Source of the DNA: Corbicula japonica
Taxonomy: Eukaryota; Mollusca; Bivalvia; Venerida; Cyrenidae
Direction of reading: 5' to 3'
Length of the DNA: 64,000 nucleotides
Assembly (NCBI GenBank): GCA_038501625.1
Contig: JAZAYU010000922.1
Coordinates: 1 to 64,000 of the forward strand
The position numbers and the translations under genes were made by a program. Shown here piece after piece: positions 45,151-55,857 of the stretch. The notes under the pieces were generated by a model, which was given only the letters and a program-made list of their open reading frames with translations, was not told where the DNA came from and ran no database searches. Each line of letters opens with the position of its first letter. Position 1 is the first letter of the stretch.

Positions 45151-45825
45151 TTGCTTTATATCGAATCCGAACAATCGATTACCGTTAACGCATTGCAAGG
45201 TGGTTTTCAGAAAAAGGTCAACTGTGTTATGACGTCATTCCTACTAAGGGAATCCGTCAATTACGCTAGGGAACACGGCTCTAAGTTATATACATGCTTC
45301 CTAGACGTACGTCAATGCTTCGATCGCGTGTCTCACAGCGTATTGATGCTGAAATTGTATAATACGGGCATCAACAAGTCTAGAATTAAAATCATATTTA
45401 ATAAGTTCAAAGATGTGTACAGCTGTGTTAAATCGCAAGGTCACACGTCAGAATGGTTCCCAGTATTACAGGGAACCAGACAAGGACAAGTTCTGAGTCC
45501 AAGACTGTATCTTATCTTCGTTAACGATTTGATGAATATTTTAGACTCGTCGGAACACTGCCTTAAGATCGAAGGGTCAAAGTACGGATGTCCAACCTCG
45601 GCCGACGACATGGTATTAGTCAGTTTAACAAAACGCGGTCTTGATAACATGTTGGAAATCTGTTTTGAAAACTCTCTTTCTGATAGATATCTATACAATG
45701 CACAAAAAAGTAATGTCGAAGTTTTTAACGAAAATAAAAATAAATTCGAACACAACGAGCACAATAAACGAACATTCAAACTTGGGCAAGAACCTATAAA
45801 AGAAACAGATAGTCCCGTGCAATAA
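45151..45825 (+). pseudogene. LINE reverse transcriptase domain, degraded
   Basis: The 224-codon frame carries CFLDVRQCFDRVSHSVL (canonical F-D of block A), VLQGTRQGQVLSPRLYLI (the GxxQG block) and PTSADDMVLVS, where the catalytic ADD is kept but the preceding aromatic residue is Ser. Upstream, KRGIIITIFKGGN and SYRAISLCSS at 45050-45140 are the usual pre-A motifs and are cut off by a stop at about 45045. The true protein therefore begins earlier and this ATG is not the native start. Downstream the frame is broken at 45825 and by the SINE at 45888. Not functional as it stands. Confidence 0.85.
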
Positions 45826-45887
45826 ATACATGACGCTCAATGAAAATGTTTTAGCCGATTGCGGTGTCGATAAAAACGGGTTGCATC

Positions 45888-46348
45888 TTCTCCCCGTACA
45901 TATATTCAGTACTGTTATCAGTAAAATAACCCGTTACCGATGTCATGCAGTGATTGTTACGTATAACAGGGCTATCCGATCAACCTTTTTTGGGGTTGTC
46001 CCGGTTAGCTCAGTTAGTTGCGTCGCAGGAATTGCAGGGCTAGGCGCTGTCGCCGTGACGGTGCGGGTTCGCTCCCAGCTAGAGACACTATCATTTGAAA
46101 TTCAAAGTAGCGCTATTTGTGCAGTGTGGCGGCCGTAAAAAGTCTCCCCGTACATATAGTCAGTACTGTTATCAGTAAAATAACCCGTTACCAATGTGAT
46201 GCAGTGATTGTTACGTATATCAGGGCTATCCGATCAAACTTTTTGGGGTTGTCCCGGTTAGCTCAATTAGTTGCGTCGCAGGAATTGCAGGGCTAGGCGC
46301 TGTCGCCGTGACGGTGCGGGTTCGCTCCCAACTAGAGGCACTATCATT
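45888..46348 (+). repeat. tRNA-derived SINE, 253-bp tandem duplication inside the LINE
   Basis: Two copies 253 bp apart. Each has a tRNA-like head GTCCCGGTTAGCTCA (A-box, 46000 and 46253) and GGTGCGGGTTCGCTCCC (B-box). Each head is preceded by a body from CTCCCCGTACATAT through CAGTGATTGTTACGTAT to TTTTTGGGG. Order is body-head-body-head. The A to B spacing is longer than in a normal tRNA, so it is not a functional tRNA gene. Confidence 0.8.
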
Positions 46349-46906
46349 TTTTTCTTTCTTCAAAAAAGCTCTATAACGGTTGTCTTATCCAAATATCTTT
46401 ACGGCTGTGATTTGTGGTGCGACTTGACTGGTTCTCAAATTTTATCCCTCGAGCGTGCTCACCGACAGTACAATAAAAATATGCAGTCTGTGCACCAGTC
46501 TTAAAGAACTGATGTTGCACTTAGCTCCATGGGAATTTTACCTATAGAATTTGAAATTGATAAACGAAAATCACTTCTATTTGGTCAGCTTTGTAACCTT
46601 GACACAAGAAAAAGTATCAAAACTTTATTTATATCGAGACTTTTCCAGTTTATGATTAAGCACAAGGGTTTATACCCGATCTTTATCGTACCTTTGGAAA
46701 ATACCATATAACGCACATATTCGTAGATTTCTACCACAACGGCTCATTTCCTTCTGCCAATTTGCGGAAACCGCTTGTAAAAAACAAATATAAGAAACTT
46801 AGCTAACTATGAATATCGAACAAGGCTTTTAATAGACAATGACCTTAAACTTTTTTACCATATTCACAACGAAATTGTACCTTTTAGTTTATGGCGTTTA
46901 AGTCGA

Positions 46907-47146
46907 TTGTATCGTGATATACTTCTATTTTGTAAAACAGTCGTGCTCGTCGTGGGACGCTACTTCTCACGAAAATATCTTACTGTTTGTCCGGCTTGTA
47001 AGAGGTTAACTGACTCTATTCTTGAACATTTGATTCTTTTTTGTATAACAAATGATTCGAATCGTCATAACTTATGGTACTGTGTTCATGAAGCACTCGG
47101 AAATGTAAATTGTGAAAATTACTGCAATCGAAATCCACATGATTAA
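46907..47146 (+). pseudogene. LINE C-terminal zinc-knuckle segment
   Basis: Contains CPACKRLTDSILEHLILFC, a C-x2-C-x9-H-x4-C pattern typical of LINE ORF2 C-termini. It is separated from the RT domain by stops and frame changes, so it is a relic. Confidence 0.75.
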
Positions 47147-47749
47147 ATAATTAAAATGTTCACGGGTTTTATTTTATTCGATTTAGATGAAAAAATTAGA
47201 ATAAGAGTTATGCAAAAGATTTTAGATTGTTGCAAACCTTTAACCTTTATTACTAGTAATAAATATTAAGTGATACAAACAATGAGTTCATGTCCTTGAT
47301 TCCGTCCTTGCAATTTCGTTTCGAGCAAGGGAAATATAGTGGGACATGAACTGATTGTTCTGGTTGATCAATTGATTGACTAATTGATTAATTAATCGAC
47401 TGGCTAATAGACTAACTGCTTGACTGGTTAATTTATTGTTAAAGCGCTAACTGATAAGAATCGGTTAAGAGAGTTTAATACCTAATAAACCTAAAATAAA
47501 TCTTTGATAAATAATTCATACTCTATATACAAAATGATAAGTAGTGTTTAAATAACTTTTTGGTCTCTTTTTGTTTTATTTTACTTTTTTTTAATGTTGT
47601 TTGTTTGTCTGTTTCTTGGATGTGTGTATACATGTATGTTTGTACGTATAACTTATGCTTGCTTGTACGTAATTTGTTCTTTGGTTGTATAATGCATTCT
47701 CTTCTATGGAGGAATAAAAGAGTATCTATCTATCTATCTGCTTAAAATA

Positions 47750-48352
47750 ATCCAAGCGAAAAATCTTAAAGATATGCACAACTAGACAATGGTCAAACAT
47801 TCCTGTGAAATTGAATGAAATTTCAATGAAATCCTCCAAAAGGAGATGGACTGTGGACATTGTTTTCATAACGAAATTATTTTACAAATGACTAAGGGCT
47901 CATAACTTGGCAAAAAAACATTCAAGCCGAAATTCCTCAAGTTAGGCTTACCTAGGCTTGGTGACAAGAATTCCTGTGAAAATTAAATGAATTCTGCCAA
48001 GAGGTTCTGGATTCCGAGCGGAAATTCCTACCGATATGCACAACATCGCGTGGTGACAAACACTCCTGTGAAGTTTCACAGAAATCCCTCAAGCGGTTTT
48101 GAAGATACAGCATGGACAAAATTTTAATATAGAGGTTAGGGTTAGGGTGTAGGGTTAGGGTTATTTAAAGACCTTAATCCGATCAGAAATTCCTGACGAT
48201 ATGCACAACTAGGCTTGGTGACAAACACACCTGTGAAGTTTCAATAAAATCCCTCAAGCGGTTTCGGAGAAGAAGCGCGGACAAGATTTTGCGTGACATT
48301 TCGAACGGACGGACGGTGCGATTACTATATGCCTCCCTTCAGGGGCATAAAA
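47750..48352 (+). repeat. Tail of the split repeat, with minisatellite units
   Basis: Three units of GATATGCACAACTAGGCTTGG, TCCTGTGAAGTTTCA, AAATCCCTCAAGCGGTTT lie about 130-160 bp apart. It ends in AACGGACGGACGGTGCG then CCCTTCAGGGGCATA. Contains the TTAGGG run at 48135. Confidence 0.65.
48135..48163 (+). repeat. Short interstitial TTAGGG tract
   Basis: TTAGGGTTAGGG, GTG, TAGGGTTAGGGTTA: four to five telomere-type units with one interruption. A related degenerate word (TTAGGGTTAAGGTTAG) is in the head half at 44429. Confidence 0.8.
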
Positions 48353-48423
48353 ATGACTCTGTCTGCCAACGTTTATCTGCATGCTTGTCTGCCTGATAAC
48401 ATTCATGTGCCTATTTTATTTTG

Positions 48424-48575
48424 GCGCACCGAAGAACCTGGTTTTGAACCATAGTGACATATTGTTTGCCACTGACCGTTCCAAAGCGATAACCACCGGG
48501 TTTCGGTTTCCGTTTATTGTTTGGTGTTTATTATTTTATTAAAATTGACCATTTTATATACCCATGCTGTCTTTG
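48424..48575 (+). repeat. Truncated copy of family S
   Basis: GCGCACCGAAGAACCTGGTTT, TGCCACTGACCGTTCCAAAG, GTTTCCGTTTATTGTTTGGTG. The tail is lost. Confidence 0.65.
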
Positions 48576-48626
48576 TAATAACTTTAAAAATTTATAATTT
48601 TAAGAAAAAAAGCTGGCAGTACTTAC

Positions 48627-48644
48627 GCGCTCTGGTATACGATT
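48627..48644 (-). CDS. 18-bp micro-exon candidate
   Basis: The acceptor is TTATTTATTTACAG and the donor is GAGCGC/GTAAGTAC. In phase 0 it reads N-R-I-P-E-R, compatible with the phase-0 exits of 55177 and entry of 31766. It shares GTATACCAG with the 24446 exon. Very short, so false positives are possible. Confidence 0.4.
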
Positions 48645-48956
48645 CTGTAAATAAATAAATAAAATAAAATTAGTATGACAGCAATGGGCTTATTTCTTGT
48701 AGCAACATGGAAGCGAAAGATTTAATTAACACCATTATATCACGTATCTAGAATACCTGATTTGGTGTAATATATAATTGTTTATACGCCAGTTTTGTTT
48801 GTTTAAGTTTTAGAATTCATTTAGTCCATACCACTATCCGGAATCTCATACTATATCCCTTTACTCCCCAGATCTTTACCATGAAATTTTGAAATTCTAT
48901 TAAGAATTAATTAGCACGAAGATCATGTACACCGTTACATATCCTTTGCTTTGCTG

Positions 48957-49325
48957 TGAACTACTCACTGGCGACCTGTCAACGACCACTGAACGGTCAC
49001 CAAGCGCACTCAGCGTGTGACTAAAGTTAAACGAACGTCCTTTTGGCGTCCATTGAGCGTCATTCGAGCGTTACCCGAACGCCCTTGCTTCAGCACGCTC
49101 GTCTAACGTCGACAAATCGTTCTTCGCGCGCCAGTGGCCCATGAGAACAGTGTAATGTTTTAGGGTTTTCTTACTTGGTCGCAAGTACACGCTTCTAGTG
49201 CGTTAGACACACGCTAGTAGTTCATTAGATCAAACGTTAATAACACGCCAGACTTGCCTTCCTCATAATAGAACGTTTAAAAAATGAACGATTGAAACGT
49301 TCAGAGAACGTATGACGGTCCCTTT
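48957..49325 (+). mobile_element. Truncated ACGTT-rich element
   Basis: Matches the right half of 49814-50571 (TTTGCTGTGAAC, GCGTGTGACTAAAGT, CATTCGAGCGTTACCCGAACG, ACACGCTAGTA, AACGTTCAGAGAACG) and ends in ATGACGGTCCCTTTA, a decayed terminus. Confidence 0.75.
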
Positions 49326-49504
49326 AGATGTAAGAGACTATTGTGCTTTGATTTAGGGCTATTCTGTTTTCGTATTTGGTTTTGAATTATACTATAGGGT
49401 TATTCTTAAAGTTTTTTTTTCATTATTTGGTTTTGAATATATTGTGCGAAGATTTGAACAAAACAACGCGAACGATTTGCGTCGATTGTGTTTAAATGTG
49501 AATG

Positions 49505-49800
49505 TACACTTGTCAAAAGTTTTACGTGTCATCCACGTCAGCATACCCTTTTTATGCGTAATTCCCGTGCGGCCATCGAATTTGATTTTTTTACAATTGT
49601 TTTTGTTTTTCACATATTAAACGAAACCGGCCAATCTAAAAACTCACACCAACACTTTATAACTATGGAACGTTTGTTACAAAAAACATCTTGATTGTAT
49701 TCGTAAATGCCAAAAATGCCTCATTTTTGCATATTTTATCATTATTAGAAAAAAAATCAAATGATATTATTATCTAGATTGCTTACGTTGCACGTTGATG
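49505..49800 (-). repeat. Inverted relative of 36400-36800
   Basis: On opposite strands both contain the ACGTGGATGACGT and ATGCATAAAAAGCG/ATGCGTAATTCC type blocks. Both translate to a similar frame with HTLFM, RAA and FFTIVFVFH at 36554-36799 (minus) and 49488-49694 (plus). Confidence 0.6.
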
Positions 49801-49813
49801 TTATGCTCTTAAT

Positions 49814-50571
49814 GGGGCCGTCACACCATGACGATCTAGCCAGCGTTCTACGACGTTTAAGGTAACGTTGTTAGTCGTACATGGTTGCTGGGATAGCGCC
49901 AGAAGTGCGTTGTGTGAACGCTAGTGAACGTCGGTAAACGTCGATGATCGCCGGGAATCGGCGGAGAACGCTGGTCCGGAAAAATTTTTTTGAACATGCA
50001 CAAAAATTTTCACTGAGACCAGCGTTCTTCAACGTTTAATTTTAAACGCTGAAGAACGTTTAATAACGTTCGTGGAACGTTTTACTAACGTTCGCCAAGC
50101 GTTGCTCGCGTCCGGCTATCGTGAGTCAATCGTTATTCAATCGTTACTTGGTTGTAACACATCGTTTGGTTTGCTGTGAACGAACTACTGGCGACCTCTC
50201 AACGACCGCTGTAAGGTCCCCTAGCGCACGCAGCGTGTGACTAAAGTGAAACGAGCGTTCTTTTGGCATCTATTTAGCGTCATTCGAGCGTTACCCGAAC
50301 GTCCATGCTTCAGCTCGATCGTGTAACGTTGACTTAACTTTCTTCGTGCGCCAGTGGCAAGTGAAAACATGCTAATTGTTTAAGGCTTTTCTTACATGGT
50401 CGATGTTACACGCGTCGAGTACGTAAGACACACGCTAGTAATGCGTTAGACTAAACGTTAATAACACGCCAGATCTGTCATCCTCATTCTAGAACGCTCA
50501 AAAAATGAACGATTGTAACGTTCAGAGAACGTTGATTAGAACGTCATGGTGTGACGACCCCTAAAAGAACG
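49814..50571. mobile_element. 758-bp ACGTT-rich TIR element
   Basis: GGGGCCGTCACACCATGACG at the left mirrors CGTCATGGTGTGACGACCCC at the right. The interior is packed with AACGTTC, GAACGCT and CGTTTAA words on both strands and is far richer in CpG than the neighbourhood. Target duplication not clear. No ORF. Confidence 0.8.
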
Positions 50572-51060
50572 TTTACACAAAAACAATTGGTATTGTATTT
50601 GTTTGGTAAGTTCCCACATATCAATAATCTAAAACTAAAATATTTAGAAATGAATTAAACTTTAAAACCGATTGATTCAATCAAATAGTTAGATAAATCA
50701 GATTTATAAAGTGTGAAATTTAGAGTATATTTTTGTATTGTTAGAAAAAATAAACTGCCACTGTGACAATGTATAAATGAAATGTGAGAATGTGAGTTTA
50801 AAAGGACCGTTGAGAGTTTGCCGATTATGTTTAAATTTGATGGCATAAAACGGTTTGACCAATCATGAAACGGTAACAAGAATTAGGCCGGAATTATAAA
50901 AAAAATATGGCATATTATGTTAATTAGATAACATTTATTGACGTTACTGTTGTACGTCTTGTATTATTTACATAAAATGCAAATATGTCCTTATTAATCT
51001 GGTTTAAATTGCCAGGGATATGTATTTAACCTCAATATAAATTTCAAAAAAAAAATCACA
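50572..51060. other. AT-rich DNA, nothing recognised
   Basis: No gene or repeat found. Confidence 0.4.
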
Positions 51061-51064
51061 ATTA

Positions 51065-51425
51065 AATAGACGCAAAGGGAACTTTGAAAGCCACTGAACA
51101 CGACAAATATGAAAATATTTCAGGCTCGGCTTGACTGAGCCTGTTCATGGACACTAATGAAAAAGCATATTAGTGCCCGCGCCGCCTAGCCCCGGGTTGA
51201 GCGCAAATCAGTATTAACACCAAAAACAGTACGATTTTGATCTATCATAAACAATGGTGTGCATATGGCGGCGAACATGGAACCTTCAATGCGGTATTTT
51301 CAGATTAATACCATTCCATGTTCAGTAGCGTATGGCTCACAGATAAAAGAATGTGTTTGCCATAAACGAGAAAACAATGCGCGGACTAAACGGAATAGAC
51401 TTTTGACAGGGGATATAGAGAATAA
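51065..51425 (-). repeat. Family X, 3' portion, reverse orientation
   Basis: The reverse complement matches 19610-19955: CCCTGTCAAAAGTCTATTCC, TTGTTTTCTCGTTTATGGCA, CCGCATTGAAGGTTCCATG, GGCTAGGCGGCGCGGGCA. The missing 5' part is at 54775-54890, past a 3.3-kb insertion. Confidence 0.75.
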
Positions 51426-51426
51426 C

Positions 51427-51564
51427 AGGTTACTGTCTTGCGATATAAGTGTTATCAGGCGAGGCCGATATGGGGAGCGGAGGGGCGAGGCTATGTCGAG
51501 CTCCTCCGCCCCCATATCGGCCGAGCCTGATAACACTTATATCGCAAGACAGTAACCTGTTATT
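51427..51564. repeat. ~138-bp hairpin
   Basis: GAATAACAGGTTACTGTCTTG, then CGATATAAGTGTTATCAGG and GGCCGATATGGGG, mirrored on the other side of a GAGGCTATGTCGAGCTCC centre. The right arm recurs at 54056-54100. Confidence 0.85.
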
Positions 51565-52884
51565 CTATTTATCATGCACTTACCACTTAAATGTCGATGT
51601 TTTTCTACTGTATGCTAAATTCATCTGGAATAGGTTTACCGCTGTGATTTTGTGTATGCTAAATTCATTATGAAACGTTTTATCGCCGTGATTTTTTCAA
51701 AAATAAACGTTAACAACGCGCGCGGTATTTCTTACGCGCCGATAAATAGTTCTCCTTTATAACGGCCCCTTTTGTTATGATTTACATATAATTTTAAGAA
51801 ATTAGTTCATTTTGAAGCGATAAACTACCCATTTCTTACCCAAATTTAAGATAAACAAAGTAAAAATAAGCTCAAACGAACGTTTATTGCTCTGTAATAT
51901 GATCAATCAAATTTATTTAGCGAGGTCATGGACACCATTTTTCTGACAGAAAATGTGTTTATTTCGTTGTGATTTGATAAATTAACAATTGTTCTTGGAT
52001 AACTAGATCGAGAAACAACTGTTTTAATCAGAAATCGGATTTATGACAAAATAAAGTGGCAACAGAAAAGTGAAGTATCGCTATGTTTCTGGAATTCAGT
52101 GATATGTGTCATCGTTATAATTTTTGACATTGATCAACATCCGTATCTAGCCTTCTAGGAAATGTCACTGAGACATATTTAATAACATAAGGCATCAACC
52201 CAGCACCGAATTCGAATCTCCATCAGACTTTAGAGGGGCCATGATAGCAAATATCACTTGTTTCCTCGGATAGATCTATGCTGATCTTCAGAAGAACATG
52301 GTCTACAGTACAGTAGACCCACTAACTGAGATCAGTCAACACCTAACATGTTTAGTGTTGAAGGATGATACCTCAAATGTATTACTAAGGTAATTTTTAT
52401 TATAAAATGTAAATTTAAAATTGTTCATTTTCAGGGTACTGAATCGTTCACCAAACAATCGACAGTACAATTTTATCAGTTAAATAAACACATTTTGATT
52501 GAAATCAGAAGTGAAAGTACAAAAGTTACAAAGAAAAATCTTCAATTTTAGTGCAGTTATATGAATGATTCCACTCCACAGGTGTTTTTCTGTGCAGCCG
52601 CATTTCCAATGCAAATTTTTATTTTTCTCCCAATTAAAAAAATATTCCTATTGAAAGATAAAATTTTTGATGCTGAACAGGTTTGCGAAATCTGGATGCT
52701 TAGTGCGAGAGTAAAAAAAAACATGTTTTAGGACAGTACGAGACGGGATTTATCAATCGCTTTCCAGTTGTTTTACATTTTTCCCTATTTTGAATGTTTC
52801 TTGACATGAATTTTCTAAATTTGGAAAGAGTCTTTTTTTCTCAAAAAGTCAGAAAAGGATTTATCCAATATTTGATTTATGTAA

Positions 52885-53080
52885 ATACCTGTAGATCCTG
52901 ATCAGCCGCCACATTTGTGCCATCTAAACTGTTCGCTTTTATATTCGTTAGGTTATTTCTGACCAAGATGCAACTAATGCGAATCGAGATCTTAAATCAA
53001 GGATATGAATATTTCAACATCTGGTTCTACACTGGTGGCACATGCATTAAAATGTCTATATTTGGAGTAAAAGGTTAATT
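52885..53080 (+). repeat. Copy of the GATCAGGATCTA family
   Basis: Matches 8985-9215 in order (GTTATTTCTGACCAAGATGC, TTCTACACTGGTGGCACATG). Confidence 0.6.
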
Positions 53081-53201
53081 AAACATTTACCTTTAACCAT
53101 AATTTTGTATAATTTTTATGAGTTTTACCCCCGAACCCTGTACCTGCGATGTGTTTTAATGCATATCACAAAACAGTAACCTGATTTATATTATTTTGTA
53201 G

Positions 53202-53302
53202 GTTGGTCCCACCATGATTGTCTAACCCTATGAATGGATGTCTCTGTTATGCCGAATTTACAAGAGGTACTGACCGTACTGGAGTTGTGAAAGACAAGAA
53301 AG
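53202..53302 (+). CDS. Plus-strand exon candidate with start codon
   Basis: The acceptor is TTATATTATTTTGTAG and the donor is AAAG/GTAAAA. From ATG 53230 the frame reads MNGCLCYAEFTRGT then DRTGVVKDKK and passes one G on. An earlier ATG in the exon has a good context (CCACCATG) but stops after three codons. The upstream stretch to 52395 ends in ACTAAG/GTAATT and might be a 5' untranslated exon. A possible in-phase terminal exon follows the acceptor at 53408 (LKKSTLKIVG, stop). Function unknown. Confidence 0.35.
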
Positions 53303-54328
53303 GTAAAAATTTGAAATCAGACTCAGAGTTTTATTTTACAACATCATAATAATGCATGTTTATATACTATAAGAAATTTAAATTATTGAAGAACACTTCC
53401 AATTTTAGGTTTGAAAAAGTCAACACTGAAAATAGTAGGCTAAATTAATGTGTAAATGGTGTGCATAAAATTAATTTTTTCTCATAACTGGACAAGTTTT
53501 CTTAATATTTCATAAGACATTGCAGTACAATTACGTATAAAATATTGTGAAGAAACTTTTATTTTAATAAGCACTTGCTCCAAATTGTCATCTTTGTAAC
53601 ATTTATAAGATTAATCATTACTCAAGATTTTTGGAAAGATTTCATACTAGTTTAAAAAACCAACAGACTATGCATTAACAATTTCCGCCTGCATGAAGTA
53701 CATTCACGGCCATCAGTCCCATTCCTAATTACAAAACATGGTTTTTCCCAAAACATGATTAAGAAAAAAATATATGTTACTTGCTTATGTGGAAAAATCA
53801 CATTAAAGCCTGAAATTTAATTTGGGTGATTGGTGATCAATCTGTAGACTCCCTAAAAAATAATTTTTATCAACATTTGATTAATGAAGTTGAAATTCTC
53901 AATTTCAGTGAAAAATTTGTAGTATTTCCCTTCTCAAAATGGTGCCAAAAACACTGTAAAATAAACTTTAAACAAGTTTTAAGTATCGTATATCATCAGG
54001 ATATTGTTAAAAATCACGGCAGAGCCTCGCCCTTCCGCTCCCCATTTCGGCCTCGACTGATAACACTTATATCGCAAGACAGTAACCTTGTTATTCTCTA
54101 TTGACGGTTTTACAACAACAGATTTCATTCTTCTTCCGCTTTTATTCAGTCACAAAAAAATGTGGAGCAGTAATTTTATTTCACAAAACCTTGTTTTTAA
54201 GCAATCTATGTCACTCTTCTGTCACAATTATTATTGCTTTTGCAGACCTGTTTCAATATATGTCTTTTTGGAGTCAGCCAAAGTCTATTTTTTTTAATGA
54301 ACTGTTTTTTTTCTCGTTTATTTTCCAG

Positions 54329-54464
54329 AGTTTCCCATGAAAAAATAAATCCAAATCTCGCCAACAACACCAATCGTACGGGCCACGAATTTACAGGAAT
54401 AACGCATTTGAAAACAGACGAAAAACGACGAATTACTGGAGAAAGTCCAATTAGCAGTGTTTAA
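54329..54464 (+). CDS. Plus-strand terminal exon candidate with overlapping poly(A) signal
   Basis: The acceptor is TCGTTTATTTTCCAG. The open frame reads VSHEKINPNLANNTN, RTGHEFTGITHLKTDEK and RRITGESPISSV then TAA at 54462. AATAAA overlaps the stop (54463-54468), a compact 3' end. Composition is protein-like (Asn, Thr, Glu, Lys, Arg). Phase does not join directly to 53302, so an intermediate exon would be needed, or they are unrelated. Family not recognised. Confidence 0.4.
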
Positions 54465-54559
54465 TAAACGCTTTTATAAGAAAAAATGACAATAACACCA
54501 TTATTTGTTTTCAAATCTTATAAAATAAAGTGAAATACGGAAAATTGTTTCGTTATCGA

Positions 54560-54770
54560 TATTTGTTTACATTAGTTACAATGGCTTCCGGAAAGTAGTT
54601 CTGTCACTAAGTGGGCGGAGTTACGGATGAGAGGTCTCGTCGGATCGGACGACGGGTGTCCTCGGACTTTATGGTAAACTTAACACGGTGCAAGCAATAT
54701 CGGGTCGGTGACCGATATGCGAAACAAATATCACCCTGGCGGGTATAGGAGCTTTAGCATTAGGGTGCAT
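54560..54770. other. CpG-richer stretch near the end of the 3.3-kb insertion
   Basis: GTCTCGTCGGATCGGACGACG, GTGGGCGGAGTTACGG and ACCCTGGCGGGTATAGG stand out from the AT-rich background. Could be element terminus or regulatory sequence. No gene. Confidence 0.35.
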
Positions 54771-54774
54771 GATA

Positions 54775-54890
54775 AAAGATAATATAAATCCTGCATATCA
54801 CAGACAAAGCCAAAGGCAAAATTTAAAAAAAAAGCAGGAAGTATATCCTTGGGGTGATTGAATAATATCCAAATCTATATTGGCTGCGAT
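54775..54890 (-). repeat. Family X, 5' portion, reverse orientation
   Basis: The reverse complement matches 19497-19590: TATTCAATCACCCCAAGGAT, ATACTTCCTGC, TGTGATATGCAGGATTTATA. Confidence 0.8.
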
Positions 54891-55176
54891 ACTGAACCAC
54901 ATATGTTACACGTAAAACTGGTCGAAATATTAAACACAAGTATTTTTAAAAGTACTTTTTACATAGTTCATAAGCATCGTGCTCAACTACCTTCAAAGGA
55001 GGTAACTGACAACACACGTCTGAATAGATTGCAATTATGTTCAAATTCAGAAATTATTTATCTTGATTTTACTTTAAACATACAAATATTAAATACACAA
55101 TATATTGAGAATATAAGCAACCGAACGAGAAAAAATTGTTTGCTTATTGACGGAAAATTTGAAAAAAAATACTTAC

Positions 55177-55197
55177 TGCATTTTTTGCTATTTCCTC
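55177..55197 (-). CDS. 21-bp micro-exon candidate
   Basis: The acceptor is CTATAATTTGCTTACAG and the donor is AATGCA/GTAAGTAT, both strong. In phase 0 it reads E-E-I-A-K-N-A and accepts the phase-0 exit of 55354. Helical composition like the downstream exons. Confidence 0.45.
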
Positions 55198-55353
55198 CTG
55201 TAAGCAAATTATAGAAAGATATGATAATAATATATAAATTTATTATTCTGTTGTATCCTAATGCGTTCAAATTGTCTAAAATTATACATAAATCATTAGT
55301 TATTGGATCTATTTACATGAAAAGTAATACACTGAACAAACATGAAAACTTAC

Positions 55354-55387
55354 CAGTTTTTTTAATTCAAAAGTTTGTTTTATGGTG
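55354..55387 (-). CDS. 34-bp micro-exon candidate
   Basis: The acceptor is AGATAAAGTACAG (weak) and the donor is AAACTG/GTAAGTTT. The only open frame takes two bases in and reads TIKQTFELKKL, leaving in phase 0. It has the same length, phases and KL ending as the candidate at 59442, as expected for a duplicated exon pair. Confidence 0.35.
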
Positions 55388-55857
55388 CTGTACTTTATCT
55401 TTACAATTATTTCTAATATTACTTGCACATATCTAGGCATTTGATAAAGAAGGAAGATGTTATTTTTTTAACAGAGGTCAAGGTTATTTCCTCTTTCCTA
55501 AATTATGATCGGATCGTAGATGTTTAACATAAAAGTCTCACACAGATTATTTGTCTGTCAAATTAAGAAGTTTAAGGAATTTACAGAAGGAAAATCACAA
55601 TCTTTAAAGCCCATTAATGCAAAGAAATAAGATAGTTACAAAAGTATCCGTTTTTTGCAAATTACCTTCCTTTTATTTAAAGGCCGACGCTACTGTTTTT
55701 TAAACGGAGTATTGTATACTGTACCACCGTCTAAACGCAATTTATAAAACACAGTTCACGGTACAATCTGGGTTTATACATTGCGCCTAGATGCGTAATT
55801 CTTCTCACAACGAAAATCTTTTTACGCGCGAACAAATTAAAACTAAGCGCGGATAAA

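Larger units (their letters stand above)
44790..47745 (+). mobile_element. Non-LTR retrotransposon (LINE) 3' remnant
   Basis: Pieces run in order: a pre-RT segment (KNKACWNNKVYNENLLFRG, 44920-45000), RT core (45151-45825), a thumb-like segment (SKYLYGCDLWCDL, 46390), a C-terminal CCHC motif at 46985-47045, then AATAAA at 47713 and a (TATC)n tail to 47739. In-frame stops and a SINE insertion break it. The clade is not certain (CR1/L2- or Jockey-like by overall style). Confidence 0.8.
51427..54773. mobile_element. 3.3-kb insertion splitting family X
   Basis: Family X stops at GGGGATATAG on one side and resumes at AATATAAATCCTGC on the other, so everything between was inserted. ATATA lies at both junctions. 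No clear mirrored ends were found apart from the left hairpin. It carries plus-strand exon-like segments (53202 and 54329), a GATCAGGATCTA family copy and a second arm of the hairpin at 54056. Confidence 0.5.

Noticed and set aside
45999..46092. Functional tRNA gene
   Set aside because: A and B boxes are present, but spacing is too long, the arms do not pair as a tRNA and the unit is duplicated with a SINE body.
48135..48163. Chromosome end
   Set aside because: Only four to five TTAGGG units, with the repeat continuing on both sides.
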